A stretch of 64,000 nucleotides of DNA from Methylophilaceae bacterium (GCA_028823485.1 JAPKBG010000002.1:62001-126000); one strand, 5' to 3'; positions 42,423 through 51,134 are shown, counted from the first letter of the stretch. Numbers and translations: made by a program. Notes: generated by a model not told the origin, from the letters alone.

Positions 42423-42941
42423 TTGTTTAAAGCGATCTATCAAAGACTAAGTGCAGTACTTTCCAAACCTGAAATCAATGCCGCACAAGCTTGGCAGACT
42501 GAAGGCGGTGATGCTAAGCATGCCTTTTGGTTGTTTGCAGCGCCAGTAACGATGCTGCCGAGTCAGGATAGTTTTTATATGGGCGACCCAGCGCCTGCAG
42601 AGATTTTGCAGGAAGAAAGTGTGGCGCTGATGGCTGGTTTGAATCAGCTTTTTACTGACGATGGCTATCATTTTTATTTGGTGAATCATATCTGGTTTTT
42701 GGGTTTGGATGCTGACCCTCAAATCACAACTACGCCTATTGCAGACGTGGTCAATAAAAATGTTGCGCTCTATTTACCACAAGGTGAGGGCGCTTCTACT
42801 TGGAATAAGGCGCAAACTGAAATTCAAATGCTGTTGTTTGCGCACCCTGTGAATCAAGCGCGCGAGGCGGAGGGGCAGCCAATGATTAATAGTTTGTGGT
42901 GTTATGGCCTAGGCGCTTCTGAATTAGGAACTTCTGAATAA
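42423..42941 (+). CDS. RpfE-like protein (COG4255), probably N-terminally shortened
   Basis: A 172-residue protein matching the C-terminal half of the RpfE-type family, which sits next to recJ in many beta- and gammaproteobacteria. Typical blocks are FWLFAAPVTMLPSQDSFYM, DDGYHFYLVN, LPQGEGASTWNKAQTEIQML and HPVNQAREAEGQPMINSLW. Family members I recall are near 300 residues or more, so about 120 N-terminal residues appear missing. The start is TTG at 42423, the first codon after an in-frame stop at 42411, with AGGAAA upstream. Biochemical function is unknown. Its stop overlaps the recJ ATG by one base. Confidence 0.75.
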   Translation: MFKAIYQRLSAVLSKPEINAAQAWQTEGGDAKHAFWLFAAPVTMLPSQDSFYMGDPAPAEILQEESVALMAGLNQLFTDDGYHFYLVNHIWFLGLDADPQITTTPIADVVNKNVALYLPQGEGASTWNKAQTEIQMLLFAHPVNQAREAEGQPMINSLWCYGLGASELGTSE

Positions 42942-44626
42942 TGCAAAAAAAAATCATACAAAGACAAGTCGATGATGCGGTAGTGACTCGCTTGGTGGCA
43001 TCAGGTGTATCACCTTTGTTAGCGCGACTCTATTCAGCGCGAGGTGTAGAAGATGAGGCGGGATTATCCGTTTCATTGAATCAAATTATTCCACCGAGTC
43101 AGTTAACCAATAGCACGACCATGGCGAAGTTGCTAGCTGATGCGATTGCAGAACAAAAGAAAATACTAATCGTCGGGGATTATGATGCCGATGGCGCTAC
43201 GGCGACGGCAGTAGCAGTTAAAGGCTTGCTGAGCATGGGTGCTCAAGTGGATTTTTTGGTGCCGAATCGCTTTGAATATGGATATGGCTTAACGCCTAAA
43301 ATTGTGCAACTGGCAGCAACGATGACGCCTGACGTTATCGTGACAGTCGATAATGGTATTGCTAGTGTTGCTGGTGTTGCTGAAGCGAATAAGTTAGGTA
43401 TGCAAGTCTTCATCACCGATCACCATTTGCCGGGTGATGAAACGCCACAAGCCGCTTGCATTGTGAATCCGAATCAAAGAGGCTGTGATTTTGAGAGCAA
43501 GAATTTAGCGGGTGTTGGGGTGATGTTTTATGTGTTGCTCGCTTTGCGCGCAGAGTTGCGAGAGCGAGGTGCATTTTCTGAAAAGCAGGAACCGAATTTG
43601 ACTGAATTATTAGATTTGGTCGCATTAGGTACGGTCGCAGATCTGGTGAAACTCGATGCAAATAATCGCATTTTGGTTGAGCAAGGTTTACGCCGTATTC
43701 GCGCAGGGGCATGTTGTGCAGGCATTAGTGCCTTATTAAAAGTGGCTGGGCGCGACCAGTCGCAAGTCAACGCACAAGATTTAGGCTTTTATGTTGGACC
43801 TAGACTGAATGCAGCAGGACGTTTAGATGATATGCGGTTAGGCATTCAATGTTTATTAGCAGGCGAAGCAGAGGCGATGACCATTGCGCAATCGCTACAT
43901 GATTTAAACACCGAGCGCCGTAGCATTGAGTCCAGTATGCAGGATGAAGCCTTGGCGAGTTTAGACAATATTACGGTTGGCAATCAGTATAGTATTAGCC
44001 TATTTGAACCCAGCTGGCATCAAGGTGTGGTCGGTATTTTAGCGTCGCGCATCAAAGAGCAATATAACCGCCCTGTGATTGCATTTGCGGAAGTGGATGA
44101 TGGCTTACTCAAAGGCTCTGGCCGTTCGATTTCAGGCTTACATTTGCGCGATGCGCTAGACATGGTGACAAAACGCGACCCTAGCTTAATAGTGACGTTT
44201 GGCGGCCATGCTATGGCCGCCGGTTTGAGTATTCCACAAGATCGGCTTTTAGCTTTCCAGAAAGCTTTTGAGGAGGTGGTGCGTGAATTGTTAACGCCTG
44301 CTGATTTGCAGGCAGTGATTCAAACTGACGGGGGCTTTGAAGCGGAAGAGATGTCTCTACTTAATGCGCAAGCTTTGGCTAAGCAAGTGTGGGGGCAGGG
44401 TTTTGCACCACCCTTGTTTAGTGATGAATTCTCTGTGGTTAATCAGCGTATTGTCGGCAATAAGCATTTGAAAATTCTGTTAGAAAAACAAAGCAAACGC
44501 TTTGATGCGATTTATTTTGGACAAACGGAATCGCTGCCAGAAAAAGTGGAAGTCGCTTACCAGTTGCAAGTGAATACTTATAAGGGTGTGCAATCGGTTC
44601 AATTGCAACTAGTGCATGCTAGTTAG
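42941..44626 (+). CDS. recJ: Single-stranded-DNA-specific exonuclease RecJ
   Basis: A 5'-3' single-strand exonuclease of 561 residues used in RecF-pathway recombination and mismatch repair. DHH-phosphoesterase motifs are IVGDYDADGATATAVAV, VTVDNGIAS and FITDHHLPG. The DHHA1 domain has the GGHAMAAGLSI motif, and the C-terminal OB-like domain is complete. Length is normal. The start overlaps the RpfE-like stop by one base, so the pair is translationally coupled. tpiA begins 52 nt downstream and probably has its own promoter. Confidence 0.96.
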   Translation: MQKKIIQRQVDDAVVTRLVASGVSPLLARLYSARGVEDEAGLSVSLNQIIPPSQLTNSTTMAKLLADAIAEQKKILIVGDYDADGATATAVAVKGLLSMGAQVDFLVPNRFEYGYGLTPKIVQLAATMTPDVIVTVDNGIASVAGVAEANKLGMQVFITDHHLPGDETPQAACIVNPNQRGCDFESKNLAGVGVMFYVLLALRAELRERGAFSEKQEPNLTELLDLVALGTVADLVKLDANNRILVEQGLRRIRAGACCAGISALLKVAGRDQSQVNAQDLGFYVGPRLNAAGRLDDMRLGIQCLLAGEAEAMTIAQSLHDLNTERRSIESSMQDEALASLDNITVGNQYSISLFEPSWHQGVVGILASRIKEQYNRPVIAFAEVDDGLLKGSGRSISGLHLRDALDMVTKRDPSLIVTFGGHAMAAGLSIPQDRLLAFQKAFEEVVRELLTPADLQAVIQTDGGFEAEEMSLLNAQALAKQVWGQGFAPPLFSDEFSVVNQRIVGNKHLKILLEKQSKRFDAIYFGQTESLPEKVEVAYQLQVNTYKGVQSVQLQLVHAS

Positions 44627-44678
44627 CGCACCAATCTTGGCGCATAAATGTTAACGACTGCTATATAATGTCGTTTCT

Positions 44679-45464
44679 ATGAATGAAGCCATAAAAAAAA
44701 CCGCTAAAAAATTCGTGATTGCCAATTGGAAGATGCATGGTAGCCTCGAACAAAACCATGCTTTGTTAGAATCGTATGTCAGCACACTAGATAACCTGAA
44801 AGATACTCAGGTCGTAGTTTGTGTGCCCTACCCCTATTTGGCGCAGGTGCAAAGCTTGTTACAAGGCTCGGGTATTGCTTGGGGTGCGCAGAATTTGGCT
44901 AAGAATGAAAATGGACCATTCACGGGTGAAGTCAGTGCACAAATGTTGCGAGATTTTGGTTGTGAGTATGTGATTTTGGGTCACTCCGAGCGTGCGACTG
45001 CCTATTGTGAATCCGATGGGAATATTGCTGAAAAGTTCATGGTGGCAATGCAGCATGGGATTACGCCGATTTTATGTGTTGGTGAAACCTTGATTGAGCG
45101 TGAGGCCGGTGTGATGGAATTAAAGGTTGGTAAGCAGCTGGATACGATCATTGATTTGTATGGCGCAGATGTTTTTGATGGTGTGGTTGTGTCGTATGAG
45201 CCAATATGGGCGATTGGTACTGGTCTGGCAGCGACGCCAGAGCAGGCTGGAGCCATGCACAAGTTTATTTTTGACAAGTTATCACAACCCAACGAAGCGC
45301 AAAAAAAACCAGTAAAAATCCTCTACGGAGGAAGCGTAAATCCGCAAAATGCGGTACAATTATTCGAAGTTGAAAATATTGATGGTGGGTTGATTGGAAA
45401 GTGTTCGCTTAACCCTCAAGAATTTGAAGGTATCTGTCAAGCAGCGGAGTCATCTGTTGGTTGA
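44679..45464 (+). CDS. tpiA: Triosephosphate isomerase
   Basis: A glycolytic TIM-barrel enzyme of 261 residues interconverting dihydroxyacetone phosphate and glyceraldehyde 3-phosphate. The catalytic lysine is in VIANWKMHG, the electrophilic histidine in ILGHSERAT, and the general base Glu in VSYEPIWAIGTG. The phosphate-binding ILYGGSVNPQNA and GGLIGKCSL are present. A short N-terminal extension (MNEAIKKTAKKF) precedes the conserved start. secG follows 37 nt later, the usual betaproteobacterial order before tRNA-Leu and the nuo operon. Confidence 0.97.
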   Translation: MNEAIKKTAKKFVIANWKMHGSLEQNHALLESYVSTLDNLKDTQVVVCVPYPYLAQVQSLLQGSGIAWGAQNLAKNENGPFTGEVSAQMLRDFGCEYVILGHSERATAYCESDGNIAEKFMVAMQHGITPILCVGETLIEREAGVMELKVGKQLDTIIDLYGADVFDGVVVSYEPIWAIGTGLAATPEQAGAMHKFIFDKLSQPNEAQKKPVKILYGGSVNPQNAVQLFEVENIDGGLIGKCSLNPQEFEGICQAAESSVG

Positions 45465-45501
45465 TTTTTTTATGTTCGGCAGAAAATTTTATAGGTAGAA
45501 T

Positions 45502-45876
45502 ATGGAAAATATAATTACAGTCGTGCATGTATTAGCTGCGGCAAGTTTGATTGGTTTGATTTTAATACAGCACGGTAAAGGTGCCGATATGGGCGCTGCT
45601 TTTGGTAGTGGTGCATCAGGTAGTTTGTTTGGCGTAAGCGGATCATCGAATTTTTTAAGTCGTGCGACATCGCTGAGTGTTATCGTGTTCTTTGCAACGA
45701 GTTTAACGTTGGCTTACATTGCTAGCCACCGGTCGGGTGCTAGTAGCGTTATTCAGCTGCCGACAACAGCAGCTGAAACAAGTACAGAAACGCCTGCTTC
45801 TGCAGCATTGGGCGCAGAATCTGTGCCAACTGAAACATTACCAGTTGCCGGCACTGCGGAAGATGTTCCTAACTAG
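45502..45876 (+). CDS. secG: Preprotein translocase subunit SecG
   Basis: A membrane component of the SecYEG channel, 124 residues with two transmembrane helices (about 3-22 and 54-73). The conserved cytoplasmic loop IQHGKGADMGAAFGSGASGS, SLFGVSGSSNFLSRAT follows helix one. The C-terminal 40 residues are an Ala/Thr/Glu-rich tail seen in many proteobacterial SecG proteins. It aids cycling of SecA and protein export. It lies between tpiA and tRNA-Leu(GAG). Confidence 0.95.
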   Translation: MENIITVVHVLAAASLIGLILIQHGKGADMGAAFGSGASGSLFGVSGSSNFLSRATSLSVIVFFATSLTLAYIASHRSGASSVIQLPTTAAETSTETPASAALGAESVPTETLPVAGTAEDVPN

Positions 45877-45902
45877 ATTTAGGTAATTGCCTAAACAAAC
45901 AT

Positions 45903-45987
45903 GCCGTCGTGGTGGAATTGGTAGACACGCTATCTTGAGGGGGTAGTGACGCAAGTCGTGAGAGTTCGAGTCTCTCCGTCGGCACCA
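45903..45987 (+). tRNA. tRNA-Leu (GAG anticodon)
   Basis: An 85-nt type II tRNA with encoded CCA. The anticodon stem-loop CTATC-TTGAGGG-GGTAG gives anticodon GAG. The D-arm GGTGGAATTGGTAGACAC, a long variable arm, and the T-arm GAGAG-TTCGAGT-CTCTC are all present. The acceptor stem GCCGTCG/CGTCGGC has one T-T mismatch at its fifth pair. The gene's 3' end is the integration site of the adjacent element, so its last bases were supplied by that element. Confidence 0.95.
45965..45981 (+). repeat. attL core (direct repeat copy 1)
   Basis: The sequence TTCGAGTCTCTCCGTCG forms the T-arm and acceptor 3' strand of tRNA-Leu and recurs at 54437-54453. It is the left attachment site left by integrase-mediated crossover. 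Confidence 0.88.
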
Positions 45988-46100
45988 GCTAGTAGTTTCA
46001 AACAGTATCATATCGTATCAAACTCCAATAAATACAATGATTTAGCTCAATTACACACCTCATAGCGTGTTTTGTCGTTTCATAATGTCTCTTTGCATTT

Positions 46101-46146
46101 GGTATAAAAAAAGGTATAAAGGCTTACCCTTATAAATTTTTATACC
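46101..46146 (+). repeat. Left cluster of GGTATAAA motifs, probable integrase arm sites
   Basis: GGTATAAA occurs at 46101 and 46113 (12 bp apart), and its reverse complement is at 46139-46146, just before the integrase ATG. The same pair with the same 12-bp spacing is found near the right end of the element. Placement within 150 bp of both att sites fits arm-type binding sites of a tyrosine recombinase, possibly also repressing its own gene. Confidence 0.6.
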
Positions 46147-46151
46147 TTTTT

Positions 46152-47393
46152 ATGGCAAAGCTAAATGCTGATTTACTAGACGACCTTACAATCAAAGCGG
46201 CTAAGTATGGTGATAAGCCAAACCCTCTTAGAGACGGTAGAGGGTTGTTTCTTCTTCTTCATGAAAATGGTAGTAAATACTTTCAGCTAAGAACTACACT
46301 ACACGGCAAACGTAAACTTATGCAATTAGGTGTTTATCCTCAATTGACATTAAGTGAGGCGCGAGAACTAGCACGCCAAAAGTTAAAGCAAGTAAAGGTT
46401 GAGCATAAAGACCCTGTGCTTGAGGCAAAGCTAGTAAAACAGCAAAAAGCTAAAGATGCTGGTAATACCTTTCAGAAAGTTGCAGAGGATTGGCTGGCAA
46501 TAAAAGAGCGCACGTTAGCACCAACAACACACTTAAAAATCAAACAGACTTTTAGCGCTAATGTTTATGGCGTGATTGGTAAACACCCCATTAGTGAAAT
46601 TGATAACCAGCTAGTGCGTAAATGTTTATTGATAATGCAAAAACGCGGTGCCTTAGAGTTTATGGAAAAAACACGAGGTTGGATTAAAAACGTGTTTGAT
46701 TTTGCATTGAGTGACAAGCTCATATCAGAAAACCCAATACCACTAAAAGACGAACGCCTCATTAAACACGTTGGCGGTAAGTTTCCTTACTTAGAGTCAA
46801 TGGCAGATGCTGGCAAACTATTACGCAACCTAGTTGAATATGCTGGCAGTTTTGAGGTGGCTTCATGCGTTTATTTACAATTAAGTTTAGCACAACGACC
46901 AAGTGAGCTAAGGTGTGCTAAATGGGTAGAGTTTGATTTAGATAATGCAATATGGACATTACCATTAGATCGATCTAAAACACGTAAGCACATGACCAAG
47001 CCTCACACCATCATGCTCTCAAAACAAGCCATAGGCACGTTAAAACAGTTAAAGCTATATACAGGTCACAGTGAGTATTTATTTACAGGTAGGCTAGCCA
47101 GCAAGCCTGTTTCTGATAAAGCAATTAGCAATGCTTACGATGCTGTATTTGATGATTACCATATCGTGCCACATGGTTGCCGTCACTTTTTCAGTACGCA
47201 AGCCAATGAAAGCGGATTGTTTAGAAAAGAAGCCATTGACTCATTTTTGCAGCATAAAGATAAAAATGCCATTAGTGCCATTTATAACCAAGCCACTTAT
47301 GACAGCGAGCGTAAGCAATTAGCACAATGGTGGAGTGACCAATTAGATATTGCTAGAGATAGTGCAAAGGTATTGCCATTCAAGCAAGCCTAA
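46152..47393 (+). CDS. Tyrosine recombinase, P4-type integrase
   Basis: A site-specific recombinase of 413 residues that inserts and excises the element at tRNA-Leu. The N-terminal DUF4102-type arm-binding domain is recognisable (PLRDGRGLFLLLHENGSKYF and LMQLGVYPQLTLSEAREL). Catalytic residues are visible: Arg in LAQRPSELRCAKW, the HGCRHFFST box (His-x-x-Arg), a further His in FLQHKDKN, and the Tyr nucleophile near the AIYNQATY end. Length is standard for the family, and the frame is intact. It is transcribed away from the tRNA, the usual arrangement. Confidence 0.95.
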   Translation: MAKLNADLLDDLTIKAAKYGDKPNPLRDGRGLFLLLHENGSKYFQLRTTLHGKRKLMQLGVYPQLTLSEARELARQKLKQVKVEHKDPVLEAKLVKQQKAKDAGNTFQKVAEDWLAIKERTLAPTTHLKIKQTFSANVYGVIGKHPISEIDNQLVRKCLLIMQKRGALEFMEKTRGWIKNVFDFALSDKLISENPIPLKDERLIKHVGGKFPYLESMADAGKLLRNLVEYAGSFEVASCVYLQLSLAQRPSELRCAKWVEFDLDNAIWTLPLDRSKTRKHMTKPHTIMLSKQAIGTLKQLKLYTGHSEYLFTGRLASKPVSDKAISNAYDAVFDDYHIVPHGCRHFFSTQANESGLFRKEAIDSFLQHKDKNAISAIYNQATYDSERKQLAQWWSDQLDIARDSAKVLPFKQA

Positions 47394-47565
47394 AGCCCAT
47401 TTAACGCGATTTAAGCCATCATTTAATGCTGGTTATGGAAAGCAAAAGATTTAGATTAAACCAGTTTAACCACACCTAGCACGGGCTTAATTACCTCATG
47501 CGAAAACTAAGCAATCCTAACTTAGCTGGTGTGATTTCTTATTTAGGGGGCGTAAAGGGGTGTGT

Positions 47566-48324
47566 ATGGCGATAGAGCAATATAATAACAAGAGTTGCAA
47601 TGCGTTAGAAAAGCCTTATTACAAGCCAATCGAGGTTGCATTACGCTGGTGTAATCTAATTGAATATGAAGTGGAGATATTACAAAAGTGTGGCACGTCT
47701 ATTATCCCTGATATTGTTGCTTTTCAACAGTGGCCATGTCTTCGTGTAAATGTCGAAAAAGTCTATCATGCTGCCTTGAATGGCGAATTGCCCCATGGAC
47801 GCGATGGGCGAACCATAGGTGATGGTGATCATGTTGCGCCACATAGAATAACAGTTAGACACACCGACTTGAAGACGTGGATGGCAACGTATTACCCTGA
47901 CCAAAAGCCGAAGTTTCTCTTTGATGAAATTGAGCGTACTACCCACGCGGCAATCAATATCGAAACTTTTCAGGCTTTGCAAGCAGAACGTAATGGTCTA
48001 AAGGCAAAACTTGATAAAGCACTAATTGCTCACAATGATTTACAGCGAGAAAATAAAATAATTGAAACAAACAACGATGCTAGAGACCCTGATATAAATA
48101 CAAGTAGGCGCGCGCAACAACATGAAATTATTTTAGCGGTTATAGCTGCGCTAGAATTTATTCCATTAGAAATACCCGATGGCGGAAAAGCTAGAATTAA
48201 AGCAGTATGTTTAACTCGCAAGAGCCTTTTTACTGATGATGGCTTCAAAAAAGCATGGCAAGAAGGACTTGATAAAGGCTTATTCAAACTTATCAATTCT
48301 GATAAATTCTCACAAAATCAATAG
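47566..48324 (+). CDS. Mobile-element protein with C-terminal coiled coil, unknown function
   Basis: A 252-residue protein of a type often seen after integrases in proteobacterial integrative elements; I cannot give it a function. The N-terminal part includes VALRWCNLIEYEVEI and an aromatic block ATYYPDQKPKFLFDEIE. A predicted coiled coil spans about 135-165 (LQAERNGLKAKLDKALIAHN). The last 70 residues form a separate helical region (HEIILAVIAALEFIPLEIPD) resembling a small DNA- or protein-binding module. The ATG at 47566 has AAAGGGG six bases before it; a GTG at 47560 is less likely. Confidence 0.75.
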   Translation: MAIEQYNNKSCNALEKPYYKPIEVALRWCNLIEYEVEILQKCGTSIIPDIVAFQQWPCLRVNVEKVYHAALNGELPHGRDGRTIGDGDHVAPHRITVRHTDLKTWMATYYPDQKPKFLFDEIERTTHAAINIETFQALQAERNGLKAKLDKALIAHNDLQRENKIIETNNDARDPDINTSRRAQQHEIILAVIAALEFIPLEIPDGGKARIKAVCLTRKSLFTDDGFKKAWQEGLDKGLFKLINSDKFSQNQ

Positions 48325-48328
48325 GTAA

Positions 48329-48360
48329 AATGTGGGTAGTGAAAAATGCCCACCTGCCCA
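48329..48360 (+). terminator. Hairpin after the coiled-coil protein gene
   Basis: TGTGGGTAG pairs with CTGCCCACA with one G-U wobble, just downstream of the stop codon. The T-run is missing, so it may be a weak terminator or processing site. A second small dyad, CAACG and CGTTG, lies at about 48403-48420 before the AlpA-like gene. Confidence 0.4.
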
Positions 48361-48440
48361 CATAGACAGCCCACTAGGGGTCAGGCATAAAGTTCATATC
48401 CAGCAACGTAATAACGCGTTGTTTTATGGAGTGAATTATT

Positions 48441-48668
48441 ATGCAACAATCAACCAGTATCGACCCAGTATTACGCGACTTTGACCAATTAGCAGATAGT
48501 GTGCAAGTCCGTTTGCCAGTAGTGAAAGCATTATTAGGCGTAAGTGGTGCAACCGTTTGGCGACTTGTAAAAAGTAAGAAGCTATCGACTTATAAACTCA
48601 CAGAGCGCACAACCACATTTAACGTGGGTGAGTTAAAAAAGTTTCTAGCATTGAAAGCGAGCGTTTAA
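48441..48668 (+). CDS. AlpA-like helix-turn-helix regulator
   Basis: A 75-residue DNA-binding protein. It contains a MerR/AlpA-like helix-turn-helix, LPVVKALLGVSGATVWRLVK, followed by a short wing (KLSTYKLTERTTTFN) and a helix (VGELKKFLALKAS). AlpA-type proteins in P4-like elements act as regulators of integrase or excision functions. It precedes two replication-type genes and follows the coiled-coil protein; the three may form one transcript with 2-nt and 4-nt junctions downstream. Confidence 0.83.
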   Translation: MQQSTSIDPVLRDFDQLADSVQVRLPVVKALLGVSGATVWRLVKSKKLSTYKLTERTTTFNVGELKKFLALKASV

Positions 48669-48670
48669 CC

Positions 48671-49006
48671 ATGATACTCGCACATCACCCAGTCTTAACA
48701 CCCACTTACACCAAGCCCGAACATTGCCCCAAGTATCAATCGTGCAATGCACCAATATGCCCTTTGGATGCAAAACGGCATAAGCGAGTTAATACAAGCG
48801 ATGATGCAACTTGTTTTTATCTGCTTGAATCAGTAAAACATGGCGCTAAAGCGCATTTCCAAGTAGCCCTGCTGGGGGAATTGTATGGAGTCATAGTGCG
48901 AGCTAAGGCAGACATAGCAACAAGCCATAAACGCATAGCTGCAAAGCTAGAATCTGCCAAAAAGACAGGTTCTAGAATGGCGAGAAAGTTTAGAGGCGAA
49001 GAATGA
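48671..49006 (+). CDS. Mobile-element protein with cysteine-rich N-terminus
   Basis: A 111-residue protein I recognise only as a type common in phage-like integrative elements. A cluster of cysteines, HCPKYQSCNAPICPLD, followed by a further Cys in DDATCFYL, could bind zinc. The C-terminal half is helical and basic (RIAAKLESAKKTGSRMARKF). It starts 2 nt after the AlpA-like gene and overlaps the next start ATGA-style, so the three are coupled. A nucleic-acid-binding role is plausible but unproven. Confidence 0.7.
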   Translation: MILAHHPVLTPTYTKPEHCPKYQSCNAPICPLDAKRHKRVNTSDDATCFYLLESVKHGAKAHFQVALLGELYGVIVRAKADIATSHKRIAAKLESAKKTGSRMARKFRGEE

Positions 49007-49500
49007 CACAGAATCGCAATCCCCCTGCCTATCAGGAATATGCTGCAAGCATGTTAGCCAGCAAGGAATTCAGGCTAATGACGCTTGAACAAAGAGGCTT
49101 CTTGTACACACTTAAACTAGAGTGTTGGGAAAACCAGCAAGTCCCTAGCGAACATGAAGAGTTGGCTAAGTATCTTGGGGTACAGGTAGATGAAATTAAT
49201 AGAGCCTTCACCCCATCACAATATAAGTTCTTCTCACAGTATGCTGATTTCATTTTATGTCCAGAGCTTGAGGACTATAGACAGCACTTGAATGGAATTA
49301 GAGAAGCCAAAAGCAAAGGTGGTAAGAAAAGCGCATCAAATCGTGCAAGCAAGCTAAAGGTTGAAGAGTCAACTAACTTGCAAGTATCTTCCAACTCCTT
49401 AGTAAAGTTAAATTCAGTAAAGACAAGTCAAGCCCAGTCTTTAGAGAGCGGTAATACTACTGAATGGGTAAATGCTTATGATCGCGCTTCTGATGGCTAG
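49003..49500 (+). CDS. DUF1376-like putative replication protein
   Basis: A 165-residue protein resembling DUF1376/YdaU proteins of phage and element replication modules. The N-terminus reads PAYQEYAASMLASKEFRLMT then LEQRGFLYTLKLECWE, the winged-helix part that opens the family, with an ELAKYLGVQVDEI helix. The C-terminal half is low-complexity and basic or serine-rich (SKGGKKSASNRASK). Family members usually continue with more helical sequence, so it may be shortened. It is the last intact gene before the decayed stretch and overlaps the preceding gene by four bases. Confidence 0.75.
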   Translation: MTQNRNPPAYQEYAASMLASKEFRLMTLEQRGFLYTLKLECWENQQVPSEHEELAKYLGVQVDEINRAFTPSQYKFFSQYADFILCPELEDYRQHLNGIREAKSKGGKKSASNRASKLKVEESTNLQVSSNSLVKLNSVKTSQAQSLESGNTTEWVNAYDRASDG

Positions 49501-49893
49501 TTAGTCCAATTTGAAGATAGATGAGGTGGTTTAGTATTATGAAGTTGCAAACACTGGCAGATTTAATCAGGAAGCATAAACAGAGTTAATCAAGATATTA
49601 TTAAAAAGCGAGATTATCAATGGAGACTAAAGACAATCTGCCTGTAGCCATTGACGGTATAACGAGGAAGCTTGACCCTACCGATGGAAATCCACTTAAA
49701 GACGGTTGATAACGTGCGCTTAGAGAGGGCTTATTAAATTACGCAAAGCCGAATTAATTAAAATGGTTTAACTAACCAAGAACCCCTTTCGCTAGGGTTT
49801 TTTCAGTCATTAGAAGCCACATTAGCGCAAGCTTATAAAAGTTTAATCGACAGCCTTGATGATTTTATTGCATGCAAGCGTAGTGTTGCCTCC
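49501..49893. other. Decayed stretch of the element
   Basis: No complete gene is visible in these 393 bp. Short plus-strand frames (for example METKDNLPVAIDGITRK near 49621-49710) look like scraps of element proteins. The stretch ends with a terminator-like hairpin at 49780-49803 and sequence with no coding signal. Confidence 0.5.
49780..49803 (+). terminator. Rho-independent terminator of the replication gene cluster
   Basis: AACCC and GGGTT arms around a short CTTTCGCTA loop, followed by a T-run. It would end the AlpA-to-DUF1376 transcript. Confidence 0.7.
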
Positions 49894-50275
49894 CTAATAG
49901 TAGTAGGGAAATCCAAATGAAGAAACCTCATTTATAGAACCATCAATTATATTGAAAGAGATATATCGCCATTCTTTATCCTTCAATCCATTACTGCAAT
50001 AGACAGTATCTAACCATAACAAGTGACTCCGCTTATCAAAAGAACACTGCGAAAGCTTGTACTCATTCAGAGTATATCTAACGCCACCAAAGTATTTGTT
50101 AACTGTCACATAAACTTTAGTATAACGGCCGCTAGTATTTATAAACGGACAATCAAAGTATGTTTTAGATGGGAAAAAATAGATAGACAAAGCATACCAA
50201 AACTAAAGTTGAGATCACTAATATAAGTTTATATTTGTATGATTTGAAATTGAAGTAACTGAGTAGCTTTTGCAT
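49894..50275 (-). pseudogene. Small membrane-anchored protein, frameshift in a T6 tract
   Basis: The main frame (49894-50190) gives 98 residues including YFDCPFINTSGRYTKVYVTV and KEWRYISFNIIDGSINEVS. A second frame starts with an ATG at 50273-50275 and encodes a membrane helix, YKLILVISTLVLVCFVYLFF, then stops just past a run of six T. If one base is added or removed at that run, the two join smoothly as a protein of about 125 residues with one N-terminal helix and an extracytoplasmic domain. The protein family is not known to me. Confidence 0.55.
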
Positions 50276-51005
50276 AAACTTTCCAATACAGAAAATATTA
50301 AACAATCATATAATTTGATTGTAACTAAATCGTCCCCCACTCTAGTCTAATAGATGCCTAGCATCCACAGAATGATTGTGTAGCGCTATTGCTCACACCA
50401 TGATGACGGATGCCACTATTTAAGACAAAACATATGATGAGTTAACCCCTATAAGGTTGCCAATACACTTTAAAGAAAAAAGATGATTGAGCTAGTATCA
50501 ATCAAAGATACACGGCTCACTACTGAGGATGCTTTACTAGATGGAAGTGGCTTCATTATCTACGCAGTAATCACTGGGCTTGTTATTTACACCTTGCCTA
50601 TACCATCTCAACCCAACTATTTAAACTAACCGTAGAGTAGCATTATTTGCGAGTAATTCGACTCTAAGCCTCGGCATGGGTGTACCTGGCTAGTAATAAT
50701 AGTTGATGCCAGTGTGCGGAGATTAGTGATTGACCTGGTGCGTGGTAGGAAACGACCTTTATCCCCTCCGCCCCTCACCCCACCGATAGGGGGGTCTGTC
50801 TAAACTTTTCGCTGATATTTCAGTTTGATTAGTTAGGCTTTCTACAAATACACTGATAATACCCATCACATATGAACCTAGTTAGCCCAACAAAACTTTA
50901 TCAAAAAAACACCTAGTATTGATACAATTAACTATTAAAATCAACACGCACCCGCGCACGCAGGGGAAGCTATAAATCAACCAACCGAACTATTAGAGGC
51001 TAATA
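50276..51005. other. Gene-free 0.7-kb stretch of the element with a possible oriT-like motif
   Basis: No credible gene is seen. A GC-rich island at about 50763-50800 breaks the AT-rich background and contains CCCCACCGATAGGGGGG, an inverted CCCC/GGGG pair; similar short islands lie near transfer origins in some mobilisable elements. With a relaxase remnant further right, an oriT is possible but unproven. Confidence 0.4.
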
Positions 51006-51134
51006 ATGGCAGCAAGAAAATGGACACCAGCACAGCGGAAAGTACAAAGCGAAAAGATAAGGCAATGGCAACCGTGGGAAAGTAGCACAGGTGCTAAAAC
51101 AGTAGAGGGTAAGGCAAAGTCGTCTCGAAGATAG
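51006..51134 (+). CDS. Small conserved element protein with STG-x-EGKA motif
   Basis: A 42-residue frame reading KWTPAQRKVQSEKIRQWQPW followed by STGAKTVEGKAKSSRR. This matches a short basic protein motif repeatedly seen in phage- and plasmid-derived regions, W-x-P-W-x-x-STG-x-x-T-x-EGKA-x-SSRN. The copy here ends soon after the motif, so it may be a shortened version. It is basic and could bind nucleic acid. There is an AGAGG about 6 nt before the ATG. Confidence 0.55.
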   Translation: MAARKWTPAQRKVQSEKIRQWQPWESSTGAKTVEGKAKSSRR

